DNA of 64,000 nt, taken from positions 1 through 64,000 of the forward strand of contig CAZLMM010000028.1 of NCBI GenBank assembly GCA_964560495.1, in the 5' to 3' direction. Every line of letters starts with the position of its first letter. Position 1 is the stretch's first letter. This DNA is from UBA5069 sp964560495 (GTDB lineage Bacteria > Chloroflexota > Anaerolineae > Caldilineales > Caldilineaceae). The position numbers and the translations under genes are program-made. Below the pieces are notes generated by a model. It searched no databases and was not told where the DNA came from. It saw only the letters and a list, made by a program, of their open reading frames with translations. Of the stretch, positions 9,805 to 21,113 are shown one piece after another.

Positions 9805-10095
9805 ATGTTGAAAGTGATGATCAGCTACGACATGCAAATAGGGAAGGAACAAGAGTGCCAGGAATACCTGGTCAACAAACTTGCCCCTGGCTTGGGGCGT
9901 CTTGGCTTTCGTTTCTCCGACGTCTGGTTCACCATCTGGGGGAAGTCGCCGCAAATTCTGGGTGGCGGTGAACTGCGCGATATGGCCCAAGCCCAAGAGA
10001 TCTTTCAGTCGCCCGCCTGGGAAAAAATGGAAGCCGACATGCAGAGACTGACGACAAACTTCAAACTGCGCGTCGTCCAGGGTCAGAATGAGTGA
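9805..10095 (+). CDS. Small alpha/beta protein, possible dimeric ferredoxin-like fold
   Basis: The 96-residue product (MLKVMISYDMQIGKEQECQE...) shows beta-alpha-beta-beta-alpha-beta spacing like stress-responsive and monooxygenase-like dimeric alpha-beta barrels, with a terminal strand FKLRVVQG. I do not recognise a specific family or active site. The start at 9805 was chosen over ATG 9799 because GGAGG at 9794-9798 is then 6 nt away instead of adjacent. The last eight bases overlap the ATG of the following gene, suggesting translational coupling and a shared role. Confidence in the gene is high; function is unknown. Confidence 0.7.
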   Translation: MLKVMISYDMQIGKEQECQEYLVNKLAPGLGRLGFRFSDVWFTIWGKSPQILGGGELRDMAQAQEIFQSPAWEKMEADMQRLTTNFKLRVVQGQNE

Positions 10096-10801
10096 GCCAA
10101 ACGTCACAGCCAAACCGTTGGCTCTGGTCGTGTTTCTGGAGAATGTCGGCCGGTTGCACGGGGTCTCGCTGCCAGGCCAGGCTACAACCCTTATCGACTT
10201 CGTGGCTGAAGAGTACGCCAAACTCATTCTGCGGCTGCACGGGGTCTATCGTCGCTATGACCGCGTCGTCATCTTGGAAGATGAGCGAGCCAACGGCGCC
10301 GACCTGGCTGCGGTGCTCATCGCCGCCAGCCGCACCCACTGCGTCGATCTCCTGATCCTTGCCCACGGCCTCCCCGGCCAGATTGTCGGTTTCCTGGACA
10401 ATGTGCGCATCGGCAAGGAGACGTTCGCTCCGCTCCTTAACGCCTACCGCCAACAGCCCGACTTGCTCAATCTGCGCATGGTCTGGCAGATGAACTGTTA
10501 TGGCGCATCCCTTGTGGAGACATGGCGCGCCTTGGGCGCCCAGGCAGTCAACGGCAGCGTGGGGGTCAACTGGCTGCCAGAACCTTCCCTCTCCCTCTTT
10601 CTTCGTCGCTGGCTGGCCGGACAGCCCTTCAGCCACGCCGTCGCTCACAGCAACCGCCTGGCGGAGCGCCTATGGAGTCTGGTGTATCGAAGCGGGGAGA
10701 CAGGAGGCAAACATCCTCGTCTCGCCAGCAGTGCACAGATCATCTGGGGCGAATGCGATGTAACGATCCTCGACCACATGGACGCCACGCTTGGTGCGTG
10801 A
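10088..10801 (+). CDS. Uncharacterised protein with caspase-fold-like His/Cys motifs
   Basis: The 237-residue protein has two strand-motif pairs that resemble clan CD peptidases: DLLILAHGLPG (His near residue 97) and LRMVWQMNCYGAS (Cys near residue 138), then a GAQAVNGSVGVNWLP strand. In caspase, CHAT and gingipain families a His-Gly after a hydrophobic strand and a Cys at the end of the next strand form the dyad, so this is a plausible distant relative. No known family was recognised. There is no signal peptide, so it is cytoplasmic. The gene overlaps the upstream small gene by 8 bp. It could equally be a non-catalytic or alpha/beta hydrolase-like protein; only the motif spacing supports the peptidase idea. 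Confidence 0.7.
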   Translation: MSEPNVTAKPLALVVFLENVGRLHGVSLPGQATTLIDFVAEEYAKLILRLHGVYRRYDRVVILEDERANGADLAAVLIAASRTHCVDLLILAHGLPGQIVGFLDNVRIGKETFAPLLNAYRQQPDLLNLRMVWQMNCYGASLVETWRALGAQAVNGSVGVNWLPEPSLSLFLRRWLAGQPFSHAVAHSNRLAERLWSLVYRSGETGGKHPRLASSAQIIWGECDVTILDHMDATLGA

Positions 10802-10901
10802 TAAAGCTGGCCGGGGGGACAGTCTTGACCATCCGTCTCCATCCCTCTCATGTGATACAATTCGACAAAATTACACCCATTCAGCCAACGGAGCGTGTCC
10901 C

Positions 10902-12422
10902 ATGAGTTCTCAACTGACTTCTACTGCTTCTGCGTTGCCCTCGCCTCTGAAGATCGTCATGATTGCATCTGAATGCGTTCCCTTTGCCAAGACCGGTGGA
11001 CTGGCCGACGTGGTGGGCGCGCTGCCTCTCATCCTGCGCAAACTCGGCCACGAGGTGATCGTTGTCATGCCCCGCTATGGCAGCATCGACCGGGCCAGGT
11101 TTGGCCTACGCCGCTTCTGGAATTCCTTGGGGGTGTGGATGGGCAACGCGCTGGAATGGTGCGCAGTCGACATCGCCTATAGCGAGGGCGCCCCGGTCTA
11201 TTTCATCGAGCACGAGCGCTATTTTGGCCGCTCGGGGCTCTATCACGATGAGCAGTTCAACGACTATCAGGACAACCCCTATCGCTTTGGCTTTTTGACC
11301 CGCGCCGGCCTGCAGCTCTGTCGCGACCTGGGATTTGCGCCTGACATCGTTCACGTTCACGACTGGCAGACCGCCCTGGCTTCGGCCTATCTCAAAATCT
11401 GGCATTGGAACGATGCCACGCTCGGCGCATCCGCCAGCGTGCTCACCATCCACAACATCGCCTATCAGGGCAAATACAGCGCGGCCTGCTATCCCTACCT
11501 GGGGTTGAACTGGAGCAACTTCACGCCAGAGAAGTTCGAGGATTTCGGCGCAGTGAGCTTCCTCAAGGGCGGCATCGTCTACGCCGACATGGTCAACACC
11601 GTCAGCCCGACCTATGCCAATGAGACGCGCACGCCCCAGCTTGGCTATGGCATGGCGCCCTATCTCAACAACAAGGGCGGCGACTATGTGGGCATCCTCA
11701 ACGGCGTGGACTACAGCCAATGGAATCCAGAGAGCGACCGGCTGATTCCGGCGACCTACTCGGCGGCGGACCTCAGCGGCAAGGCCACCTGCAAGCGCCA
11801 GTTGCAGCGGCGCTTGATGCTGGAGGAGAGCGCCGACACGCCGCTCATCGGCGTGGTGAGCCGCTTCGCCGACCAAAAAGGGCTTGATCTGTTGGCAGCG
11901 ACCATTGACGGCATCCTACAAAACATGCGCGTTCAATTCGTCATTCTTGGCTCCGGAGACAAGGGGCTGGAGTCGTTCTTCGGCGGCCTGCCAGCGCGTC
12001 ATCCGGGCCGAGTGGGCAGCTTCATTGGCTACAGCAATGAGCTGGCCCACTGGATCGAGGCCGGCAGCGACTTTTTCGTCATGCCATCCATCTACGAGCC
12101 ATGCGGACTCAACCAGATCTACTCGCTCAAGTACGGCACGCTGCCCATTGTGCGCGCCACCGGCGGGCTGGACGATACGGTGATCCAGTACGATGAAACG
12201 ACGGGCGGCGGCACAGGCTTCAAGTTTTGGGACGCCAGTCCGCGGGCGCTCTATTACACGGTGGGCTGGGCGGTGAGCACCTATTACGACCGACCACAAC
12301 ACATCGCGCAGATGATCCAGGCGGCCATGGCCCAAGACTATTCGTGGGAGAAGAGCGCCGCCGAATACGAAGCGCTCTATGCCCGGGCGCTGGCGAAGAA
12401 GGGGCGAGCGCCCGCCCCATAA
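10902..12422 (+). CDS. glgA: Glycogen synthase (ADP-glucose, GT5)
   Basis: The 506-residue enzyme transfers glucose from ADP-glucose (or a related donor) to growing glycogen. The donor-site motif KTGGLADVVGALP starts at residue 30, DIVHVHDWQTAL and HNIAYQGKY follow, and the second Rossmann domain holds GVVSRFADQKGLDLL. YEPCGLNQIYSLKYG near residue 399 is the C-terminal catalytic block with the conserved glutamate. Length is close to the usual 470-500, with about 15 extra residues at the N-terminus. The ATG at 10902 has GGAG eight bases upstream. It is not in an operon with other glycogen genes here; together with pgi and pckA in the window it fits glycogen storage from gluconeogenesis. Starch synthase naming is equivalent. 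Confidence 0.95.
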   Translation: MSSQLTSTASALPSPLKIVMIASECVPFAKTGGLADVVGALPLILRKLGHEVIVVMPRYGSIDRARFGLRRFWNSLGVWMGNALEWCAVDIAYSEGAPVYFIEHERYFGRSGLYHDEQFNDYQDNPYRFGFLTRAGLQLCRDLGFAPDIVHVHDWQTALASAYLKIWHWNDATLGASASVLTIHNIAYQGKYSAACYPYLGLNWSNFTPEKFEDFGAVSFLKGGIVYADMVNTVSPTYANETRTPQLGYGMAPYLNNKGGDYVGILNGVDYSQWNPESDRLIPATYSAADLSGKATCKRQLQRRLMLEESADTPLIGVVSRFADQKGLDLLAATIDGILQNMRVQFVILGSGDKGLESFFGGLPARHPGRVGSFIGYSNELAHWIEAGSDFFVMPSIYEPCGLNQIYSLKYGTLPIVRATGGLDDTVIQYDETTGGGTGFKFWDASPRALYYTVGWAVSTYYDRPQHIAQMIQAAMAQDYSWEKSAAEYEALYARALAKKGRAPAP

Positions 12423-12526
12423 TGAAGGCTGCACTATTTGCACCCGAAATCTTCTCATTTGGCATCCCACTTACGCCCCAATGGGCAAAAACTGTCTATA
12501 ATTTTTCCTGCATCTTGATGAACTAA

Positions 12527-12596
12527 ACTGCGGTTGCTTTGAAACCAGGAGTTTTCACAGTTCAAAAACTCCTGGTTTCAAACAGAGCGAAGTATA
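12527..12596. repeat. Dispersed hairpin element R2, copy A
   Basis: This 70-bp element matches 45814-45883 along its full length. A 15-bp perfect stem, GAAACCAGGAGTTTT (12541-12555) with AAAACTCCTGGTTTC (12565-12579), encloses a 9-nt loop. Conserved flanks are ACTGCGGTTGCTTT on the left and AAACAGAGCGAAGTATA on the right. It lies 105 bp after glgA and could end its transcript. Confidence 0.85.
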
Positions 12597-12645
12597 AGTC
12601 AGCGGGCGAGCCACGCTCATCAAACCGCCCAAAGGAGTGTAGACC

Positions 12646-13278
12646 ATGCAATTCGAGAATCCCTTCAAGCGCGTCGAGCGCCTGAAGCGCGTGCAGAATC
12701 GACCCGGCGTCGATCAGGGCGAGCGCGTGCCGCCCGGCCAATTTCTGACAGAACGCTTTCCTGTGCTTCATTACGGCAGCGTTCCGCGCTATGACAACCT
12801 GAACAACTGGACCTTCCGTGTCTTTGGCCTGGTGGAGGAACCAAAGACCTTCACCTGGGACGAAATGATGGCCCTGCCCACCAACACCGAGACCGTGGAC
12901 ATCCACTGCGTCACCCGCTGGAGCAAGCTGGACACAACCTGGACCGGCATCCCCTGGCGGGAATTCCTGAAGGTGATCAAGGTCAAGCCAGAGGCGACCC
13001 ACGTCATGGTGCACGCCGATCACAGCTTCACCACCAACGTAGCGTTGGATGTGCTGGACGACGACGACACCATGCTGGCCTATCTTTACGAGGGGAAGCC
13101 GCTCGAGCCTGACCACGGCTACCCCATGCGGCTGTTGGTGCCCAAGAAATATTTTTGGAAGAGCGCCAAGTGGGTGCGCGGCGTGGAATTCATGAAGGGC
13201 GACCGCCCCGGCTTTTGGGAAGAGGCTGGCTATCACATGCAGGGCGACCCGTGGCAGGAAGAGCGCTTTGGGTGGTGA
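12646..13278 (+). CDS. Sulfite oxidase-like molybdopterin-dependent oxidoreductase
   Basis: The 210-residue protein is the compact form of the sulfite oxidase/YedY Mo-cofactor fold. The cofactor-binding region shows VPPGQFLTERFPVLHYG near residues 28-44, and the molybdenum-ligand cysteine is in DIHCVTRWSK near residue 89. The TWTGIPWREFL and GYPMRLLVPKKYFWKSAKWV segments that follow are conserved. There is no Tat signal, so it is cytoplasmic, unlike MsrP. AAAGGAG sits 8 bp before the ATG. The gene stands alone after a repeat element. Established members act on sulfite or oxidised methionine; the substrate of this short family is not known. Confidence 0.9.
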   Translation: MQFENPFKRVERLKRVQNRPGVDQGERVPPGQFLTERFPVLHYGSVPRYDNLNNWTFRVFGLVEEPKTFTWDEMMALPTNTETVDIHCVTRWSKLDTTWTGIPWREFLKVIKVKPEATHVMVHADHSFTTNVALDVLDDDDTMLAYLYEGKPLEPDHGYPMRLLVPKKYFWKSAKWVRGVEFMKGDRPGFWEEAGYHMQGDPWQEERFGW

Positions 13279-13375
13279 GATGGGGACGTGATCAGATCTG
13301 GCGTTGTCAGACACAATAGCCAATCAAATGATCAAAAAATTGAGGTTCTTTCGGAATTCATGTGGTTGACAGGAA

Positions 13376-13399
13376 GTAGGTGCGGTTCCCATACCGCAC
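13376..13399. repeat. REP-like palindrome, GTAGGT type
   Basis: GTAG at 13376 is followed by GTGCGGT, the loop TCCCAT and ACCGCAC, giving a 7-bp perfect stem. The GTAGGTGCG head matches the palindromes at 35195-35218 and, more loosely, 42861-42886. The 323-bp convergent gap 13279-13601 also holds the hairpin GCTACG-ctgat-CGTAGC at 13466-13482 and the terminator at 13536, and no gene. Confidence 0.6.
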
Positions 13400-13535
13400 G
13401 AACCCGATTTGCTCATATGTACAAAGAACGTGCGGTATATCGCCAGCCTATTTAGGCCCTTGTGTGCTACGCTGATCGTAGCGTGGCCCGGAACCACAGA
13501 TCTGACCAGGCTGCCAGGTAGAGAGAGATGCATCC

Positions 13536-13572
13536 CAACCCCACCTACGGTTAGCCAGCGTGGGTGGGGTTG
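13536..13572. terminator. Hairpin between convergent genes
   Basis: CAACCCCACC at 13536-13545 pairs perfectly with GGTGGGGTTG at 13563-13572 around a 17-nt spacer. It sits between the 3' ends of the molybdopterin oxidoreductase and malate synthase genes, so it could stop transcription from both sides. There is no strong T-run. Confidence 0.5.
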
Positions 13573-13601
13573 AGAATCGCACTTTCTGGATGCTCGTTCA
13601 A

Positions 13602-15185
13602 TCAAGGAAGATACTCATAGGCGATGAGCGTCAAAAACTCGACGAAGGTGTCGTTGAGGATCAGCCGGTCGAGAATCTCGGCGGCGTTTTTGTAGTGATC
13701 CACATCCACGCAGCCCAATTTTGCCAACTCCTCGTCCCGAATCTGGGTGTACAACTCCCGCGTCACCATGCGACCGTCTTCCAACGTGGCCTCGTGACGG
13801 ATCCACTGCCAGATTTGCGAGCGGGAAATCTCCGCAGTCGCCACATCCTCCATGAGGTTGTTGATGGCCGCCGCGCCATTGCCGCCCAGCCAGGCGTTGA
13901 GATATTGGAGCGCCACGCTCACGTTGAGGCGCAACCCCGCCTCTGTGATCTTGCCGCCAGGCACGCCGGGCCGCACGATCTGGCTGTCCTCTACGTGCAC
14001 TTCTTCGCGCAGACGATCCTTCTGGTTGGGACGCTCTCCTAACACAGCATCGAAAATCTCCAGCACCGTCGGCGCCAGGTCGGGGTGGGCGATCCAGGTG
14101 CCGTCGCAGCCGTCGCTGGATTCGCGCAGTTTGTCCTCGCGCACTTTGGCCAGCGCGTTCTCTGTCACCAGTGGGTCCCGGCGGTTGGGAATGAAGGCCG
14201 CCATGCCGCCGATGGCGTGCGCGCCGCGTTTGTGACAGGTGCGGATCATCAGCTCGGTGTAAGCGCGCATGAAGGGCACGGTCATGGTCACCTGCGCCCG
14301 GTCGGGCATGACAAAGTGCTCCCAGTTGCGGAACTTCTTAATGATGCTAAAGATGTAATCCCAGCGTCCGGCGTTCAACCCGGCGGCATGTTCGCGCAGC
14401 TCGTAGAGGATCTCCTCCATCTCCAGCGCGGCCAGCACCGTCTCGATGAGCACGGTGGCGCGGATGGAGCCGTGGGGGATGCCAAGTTTTTCCTGGGCCG
14501 CGACAAAGACATCGTTCCACAGGCGCGCTTCGCGGTGGCTTTCCAGCTTGGGCAGGTAGAAATAGGGACCGCTGCCCCGCGCCAGCAGTTCTTTGGCGTT
14601 GCGGAAGAAATAGAGGCCGAAGTCGAAGAGGCTGGCGGAAATGGGTTCGCCATCCACCGTGACGTGCTTTTCCACCAGATGCCAGCCACGTGGGCGCACC
14701 AGCAACGTCGCGGTGACTTCGTTCAGTCGATAGACGCGGCCATCGGGGTTGACGAATTCGATGGCGCGGCGGACGGCGTCAGAGCAGTTGATCTGCCCCA
14801 GAATGACGTTTTCCCAGGTGGGCGAGAGCGCGTCCTCGAAGTCGGCCATGAAGACCTTGGCGCCCGAATTGAGCGCGTTGATCATCATTTTGCGCTCGGT
14901 GGGGCCGGTGATCTCGACCCGGCGGTCATCGAGGTCCGCCGGCGCCGGCGCCACATGCCACACGGCTTCGCGCACTGATTCGGTCTCTTCCAGGAAGGTG
15001 GGCGCAATGCCCCGGTCGATCTCGTGTTGACGTTCGGCGCGGCGAGCAAGCAGTTCTTGCCGCCGCGGGTTGAAGGCGCGATGGAGGGATGCGACGAACT
15101 CCAGCGCCGGACTGATGAGCACTTCTTCGACTACAGGCGTAACCGGACCCAAAATCTTGACGCCGGCAGGTGGATGGTCAGACAT
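13602..15185 (-). CDS. aceB: Malate synthase A
   Basis: The 527-residue enzyme condenses glyoxylate with acetyl-CoA to malate in the glyoxylate cycle. Family landmarks are GPTERKMMINALNSGAKVFM, ADFEDALSPTW and RPRGWHLVEKH. Later blocks are ATVLIETVLAALEMEEILYE and GGMAAFIPNRRDP, and the catalytic-aspartate region is GTWIAHPDLAP. Length is standard for the A isoform. The ATG at 15185 has GAGGAG nearby. Acetyl-CoA synthetase is encoded 157 bp upstream on the same strand, so the two probably serve acetate assimilation together. Isocitrate lyase is not in the window. Confidence 0.96.
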   Translation of the reverse strand: MSDHPPAGVKILGPVTPVVEEVLISPALEFVASLHRAFNPRRQELLARRAERQHEIDRGIAPTFLEETESVREAVWHVAPAPADLDDRRVEITGPTERKMMINALNSGAKVFMADFEDALSPTWENVILGQINCSDAVRRAIEFVNPDGRVYRLNEVTATLLVRPRGWHLVEKHVTVDGEPISASLFDFGLYFFRNAKELLARGSGPYFYLPKLESHREARLWNDVFVAAQEKLGIPHGSIRATVLIETVLAALEMEEILYELREHAAGLNAGRWDYIFSIIKKFRNWEHFVMPDRAQVTMTVPFMRAYTELMIRTCHKRGAHAIGGMAAFIPNRRDPLVTENALAKVREDKLRESSDGCDGTWIAHPDLAPTVLEIFDAVLGERPNQKDRLREEVHVEDSQIVRPGVPGGKITEAGLRLNVSVALQYLNAWLGGNGAAAINNLMEDVATAEISRSQIWQWIRHEATLEDGRMVTRELYTQIRDEELAKLGCVDVDHYKNAAEILDRLILNDTFVEFLTLIAYEYLP

Positions 15186-15342
15186 GAGCAGCTCCTCTGT
15201 TCAGTATAGATTGGCTGATGGAACGCAATTCAGCGGGTGTATCTTGCGCCCGCACGACAAACCGTCCCATCGTGAAGTAGACCCCCTTACAGCCTCTACG
15301 TATACACCCAAGGGGTTGCGTACAAATTCAGAGTATGATGTG

Positions 15343-17259
<1,917 letters not shown>

Positions 17260-17526
17260 GCTCTCTCTCCCGATTTGATCAGCCGTGGCTTGTAAGCGGA
17301 GGCGTCCACCACAGCTCACGGTCTTGTTTGGTCACAATGAAATGGGTCAACTGTCCGATGTGGATAATGGATTGTCGGATACTGTACATTCTTGCGTTGA
17401 TTTTCGCAACCCGCCTTCGGTCGATTTGAAACATCTCTACAAAGATATGACCAACTCTATGGTATGATTCAGGCAGACCAAACGGTTCGGCTTTATCCAC
17501 AGCAGTTGTAGAATCAGGACAGCAAC

Positions 17527-19167
17527 ATGAGCGAGCGAACGAATTCCACCCAGTGGCAGGCGCTGATCAGGCATCATGGCGAAATGGTCGGGATACAGAT
17601 GCGCGACCTTTTTGCTCGAGACGCACTCCGGTTCCAGCGTTTTTCTCTGCGTTTTGATGACATTCTCTTCGATTATTCCAAAAATCGCATCACGGAGCAA
17701 ACGATGGACCTCCTCTTCGATCTGGCCAGGTCAGCACACCTGTCTCACGTCATCGAGGCCATGTTCAACGGACATAAGATCAACAACACCGAACGCCGCG
17801 CCGTGCTCCACGTGGCCTTGCGCAATCGCTCCAATCGGCCGATCTTTGTGGATGGGCAGGACGTCATGCCAGGCGTCAACGCGGTTCTGGCCAAAATGGG
17901 TGATTTCAGCGCACGGGTGCGCTCGGGCGAATGGCGAGGCTTCACAGGTAAGCCCATCACCCACGTGGTAAACATCGGCATTGGCGGCTCTGATCTGGGG
18001 CCAAAGATGGCGGTCAAGGCGTTGACACCTTACATTCATCCCAATCTAAAATTCCACTTTGTCTCCAACGTAGACGGGACGGACATTGCCGAAACACTCA
18101 AGGTTACGCCCCCGGAAACCACCCTCTTTCTTATCGCTTCCAAAACGTTCACCACCCAAGAGACCATGGCCAATGCTGGCGCGGCGCGTTCCTGGTTTCT
18201 TGAACACACTGGCGACCCGGCGACGGTCGCCAAACACTTCATCGCCATCTCCACCAACACAACCAAAGTGACCGAGTTTGGCATCGACCCGGCCAATATG
18301 TTCGAGTTTTGGGATTGGGTGGGTGGGCGCTACTCCCTATGGTCTGCCATCGGCCTCTCCATCAGCCTGGCAATTGGCATGGATCGCTTCGAGGAGCTAC
18401 TGACCGGCGCGCATCGCGTAGACGAGCACTTCCGCACGGCGCCCCTGGAACAAAACATTCCGGCCATCATGGGATTGCTGGGAATCTGGTACAACAACTT
18501 TTTTGGCGCCGAGACGCACGCCATTTTACCCTACGACGAATACCTGACCCACTTCCCGACCTATTTTCAACAAGGCGATATGGAAAGCAACGGCAAGAGC
18601 GTGGACAAAGAGGGACGGCCGGTTGAGATGAGCACCGGGCCCATCATCTGGGGACAGCCGGGCACCAATGGACAGCACGCTTTCTATCAGCTCATCCATC
18701 AGGGCACGAAGCTCATCCCCTGCGATTTTCTGGCGCCGGCGCAATCCCACAATCCCATCGGCGAGCACCACACACTGTTGCTCTCCAACTTCTTCGCCCA
18801 GACCGAAGCCCTCATGCGTGGCAAGACTCCGGAAGAAGCGCGCGCAGAGCTTACAGCCCAGGGCGTTGCGCCCGACCAGATCGACCTACTCACGGCGGCC
18901 AAGACCTTCACTGGCAACCGACCGAGCAACTCCTTCCTCTTCAAGCAACTCACCCCACAAACGCTTGGCTCACTCATCGCCTTCTATGAACACAAAATCT
19001 TCACTCAGGGCGTGGTCTGGAACATCAATTCCTTCGACCAGATGGGCGTCGAGCTGGGCAAACAACTGGCAAACGTCATCCTGCCGGAGCTGCGGGGCGG
19101 CGAAACAGTGACTTCCCACGACTCATCGACCAACGGATTGATCAACTACTTCAAGGAGCTGCGCTGA
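17527..19167 (+). CDS. pgi: Glucose-6-phosphate isomerase
   Basis: The 546-residue enzyme interconverts glucose 6-phosphate and fructose 6-phosphate. Motifs include VVNIGIGGSDLGPKMA near residue 147, FVSNVDGTDIAETL, and the sugar-phosphate site ASKTFTTQETMANA. FDQMGVELGKQLA near the C-terminus holds the family's lysine/glutamine region. Length matches the bacterial/eukaryotic-type enzyme. It has an own leader of 267 bp shared with divergent acsA and a GC-rich hairpin just after its stop. With PEP carboxykinase next, it suits gluconeogenic flux. Confidence 0.97.
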   Translation: MSERTNSTQWQALIRHHGEMVGIQMRDLFARDALRFQRFSLRFDDILFDYSKNRITEQTMDLLFDLARSAHLSHVIEAMFNGHKINNTERRAVLHVALRNRSNRPIFVDGQDVMPGVNAVLAKMGDFSARVRSGEWRGFTGKPITHVVNIGIGGSDLGPKMAVKALTPYIHPNLKFHFVSNVDGTDIAETLKVTPPETTLFLIASKTFTTQETMANAGAARSWFLEHTGDPATVAKHFIAISTNTTKVTEFGIDPANMFEFWDWVGGRYSLWSAIGLSISLAIGMDRFEELLTGAHRVDEHFRTAPLEQNIPAIMGLLGIWYNNFFGAETHAILPYDEYLTHFPTYFQQGDMESNGKSVDKEGRPVEMSTGPIIWGQPGTNGQHAFYQLIHQGTKLIPCDFLAPAQSHNPIGEHHTLLLSNFFAQTEALMRGKTPEEARAELTAQGVAPDQIDLLTAAKTFTGNRPSNSFLFKQLTPQTLGSLIAFYEHKIFTQGVVWNINSFDQMGVELGKQLANVILPELRGGETVTSHDSSTNGLINYFKELR

Positions 19168-19215
19168 GCAACGACCGTGCGACACGAAATCGTACCCACG
19201 GCGTTTCATCGGTAG

Positions 19216-19237
19216 CCGGCGGTATGGAGACCGCCGG
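19216..19237. terminator. GC hairpin after pgi
   Basis: CCGGCGGT at 19216-19223 pairs with ACCGCCGG at 19230-19237 around ATGGAG. It is 48 bp past the pgi stop. The T-run is missing, so it may be a weak terminator or an RNA-stabilising stem. Confidence 0.4.
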
Positions 19238-19445
19238 ATGTCTTGACCAATACACAATTCAGTGCGATCGGCAGGTCAAGGTGGTGACATTTGACACAGG
19301 AAAGATCGCGCTTGCCATGCTATCCTAGACGACAGCGGGACACGGTAGCCCGCTTAAAATCGGCGTAACGCACCGGGGTGCACGGCGCCCCACGTTTGAC
19401 AGAAGATGCAAATGGACGATTCTTATCCAAAGGAGAAAGCGCATT

Positions 19446-21056
19446 ATGCAGGAATTTAGTCCACGTCCACACAGCCCCGTCAGCGTCGAGGCGCAAGGCC
19501 TCACCAATCTCAAATCTGTCTACTGGAATCTGCCCACGCCAGCTCTATACGAAGAGGCTCTGAAGCGGAATGAGGGCATCATGAGCCACCTGGGACCGCT
19601 GGTGGTGCGCACCGGACAATTCACCGGACGCTCACCCAACGACAAGTTCGTTGTGGATGAACCATCGAGCCATGACTATATCTGGTGGGGCAAAGTCAAC
19701 CGTCCCTTCGACTCCGAACGCTTCGAGGAAATCCACCGCCGCATGTCCTCTTACCTCCAAGGCAAGGACGTCTTCGTACAAGACCTTTGGTGCGGCGCAG
19801 ACCCCCAATATCGCATCGCTGTGCGCATCATCACCCAATACGCCTGGCACAATCTCTTTGTGCGCAACCTCTTCATCCAGCCCACACCAGAAGAACTGGC
19901 CGTCATGACGCCCCAATTCGTTGTCATCGACTGCCCTGGCTTCCATGCCTACCCGGAGATCGACCACACCAACAGCGACGTCTTCATTCTGGTGAATTTC
20001 GCCCAACACCTGGTGTTGATCGGCGGCACCGAATACGCCGGAGAGATGAAGAAATCCGTCTTCACGGCGATGAACTACTTCTTACCTTTCCAGAATGTGT
20101 TGCCCATGCACTGCTCCGCCAACATCGGCGTCAATGGCGACACGGCCATCTTCTTCGGCTTAAGCGGCACAGGCAAGACGACGCTCTCCGCCGACCCCAA
20201 ACGCACACTTATCGGCGACGACGAACACGGCTGGAGCGAAAACGGCGTCTTCAATTTCGAGGGAGGCTGTTACGCCAAAGTCATCCGTCTCTCGCCGGAA
20301 GGAGAACCCGAAATCTATCAAACGACCCGGCGCTTTGGCACGATTCTGGAGAATGTGGGCATCGACATGGCGACGCGCCGCTTGAACCTGGATGACGGCA
20401 GCCTGACCGAGAACACGCGCGCCGCCTATCCCATTTCCCATATTCCCAACGCCACCCGCGACGGGCGCGGCGGCCATCCGCAAAACATCGTTTTTCTCAC
20501 CGCCGATGCTTTTGGCGTATTGCCGCCGATCTCTCGCCTGACGCCCGAACAAGCCATGTTCCATTTCATCTCGGGCTACACAGCCAAAGTGGCCGGCACG
20601 GAGCGCGGCGTCACCGAACCGCAGGCCACCTTCAGCGCCTGCTTTGGCGCCCCCTTCATGGCGCAGCACCCCAGCGTCTACGCCGGGTTGTTGGGCAAGA
20701 AGATCGCTGAACACAATGTGGATGTGTGGTTGGTGAATACAGGCTGGACAGGGGGGCCGCACGGCGTGGGGCGGCGCATGAAACTGGCCCACACCCGCGC
20801 CATGGTCAACGCTGCGTTGGATGGCAAGCTGAGTGATGTAGAATACGTCAGAGATCCTATTTTCGACGTGATGATCCCCGCTTCATGTCCCGATGTGCCG
20901 CCAGAGGTGCTGATTCCGCGCAACACCTGGGCCGACCCTGCCGCCTATGACGCCCAGGCCAATAAACTGGCTGCCATGTTCGTCAAGAACTTCGAGCAGT
21001 TCGCCGCCCAAACGCCGCCGGAAATCGTTGCAGCCGCGCCCACCCCGAAGGCATAG
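19446..21056 (+). CDS. pckA: Phosphoenolpyruvate carboxykinase (ATP)
   Basis: The 536-residue enzyme converts oxaloacetate and ATP to phosphoenolpyruvate and CO2. RTGQFTGRSPNDKFVVD near residue 56 and MHCSANIG are family blocks. The kinase-1a P-loop GLSGTGKTTLSADP lies near 238, and DDEHGWSENGVFNFEGGCYA with metal and oxaloacetate ligands follows. Length matches the ATP-dependent class and rules out the GTP class. The start is fixed by AAAGGAG at 19430-19436. A strong hairpin ends the transcript at 21079. It draws malate-cycle carbon from the nearby malate synthase into gluconeogenesis. Confidence 0.97.
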   Translation: MQEFSPRPHSPVSVEAQGLTNLKSVYWNLPTPALYEEALKRNEGIMSHLGPLVVRTGQFTGRSPNDKFVVDEPSSHDYIWWGKVNRPFDSERFEEIHRRMSSYLQGKDVFVQDLWCGADPQYRIAVRIITQYAWHNLFVRNLFIQPTPEELAVMTPQFVVIDCPGFHAYPEIDHTNSDVFILVNFAQHLVLIGGTEYAGEMKKSVFTAMNYFLPFQNVLPMHCSANIGVNGDTAIFFGLSGTGKTTLSADPKRTLIGDDEHGWSENGVFNFEGGCYAKVIRLSPEGEPEIYQTTRRFGTILENVGIDMATRRLNLDDGSLTENTRAAYPISHIPNATRDGRGGHPQNIVFLTADAFGVLPPISRLTPEQAMFHFISGYTAKVAGTERGVTEPQATFSACFGAPFMAQHPSVYAGLLGKKIAEHNVDVWLVNTGWTGGPHGVGRRMKLAHTRAMVNAALDGKLSDVEYVRDPIFDVMIPASCPDVPPEVLIPRNTWADPAAYDAQANKLAAMFVKNFEQFAAQTPPEIVAAAPTPKA

Positions 21057-21078
21057 CGGGACGAGCAAAAAGGAGAGA

Positions 21079-21113
21079 GGAGATAGGGGGCAATGCCCCC
21101 TATCTCCTATTTT
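21079..21113 (+). terminator. Rho-independent terminator of pckA
   Basis: GGAGATAGGGGGC (21079-21091) and GCCCCCTATCTCC (21095-21107) form a perfect 13-bp stem with loop AAT, followed by TATTTT. It lies 22 bp after the pckA stop and overlaps the last codon of convergent serB; on the other strand a TTTTT run also follows, so it may work both ways. Confidence 0.85.

Noticed and set aside
19291..19326. TTGACA and TATCCT as a pckA promoter
   Set aside because: The spacer would be 24 bp, too long for a sigma70 promoter.
19396..19426. TTGACA and TCTTAT just before pckA
   Set aside because: The transcription start would fall at or after the ribosome-binding site.
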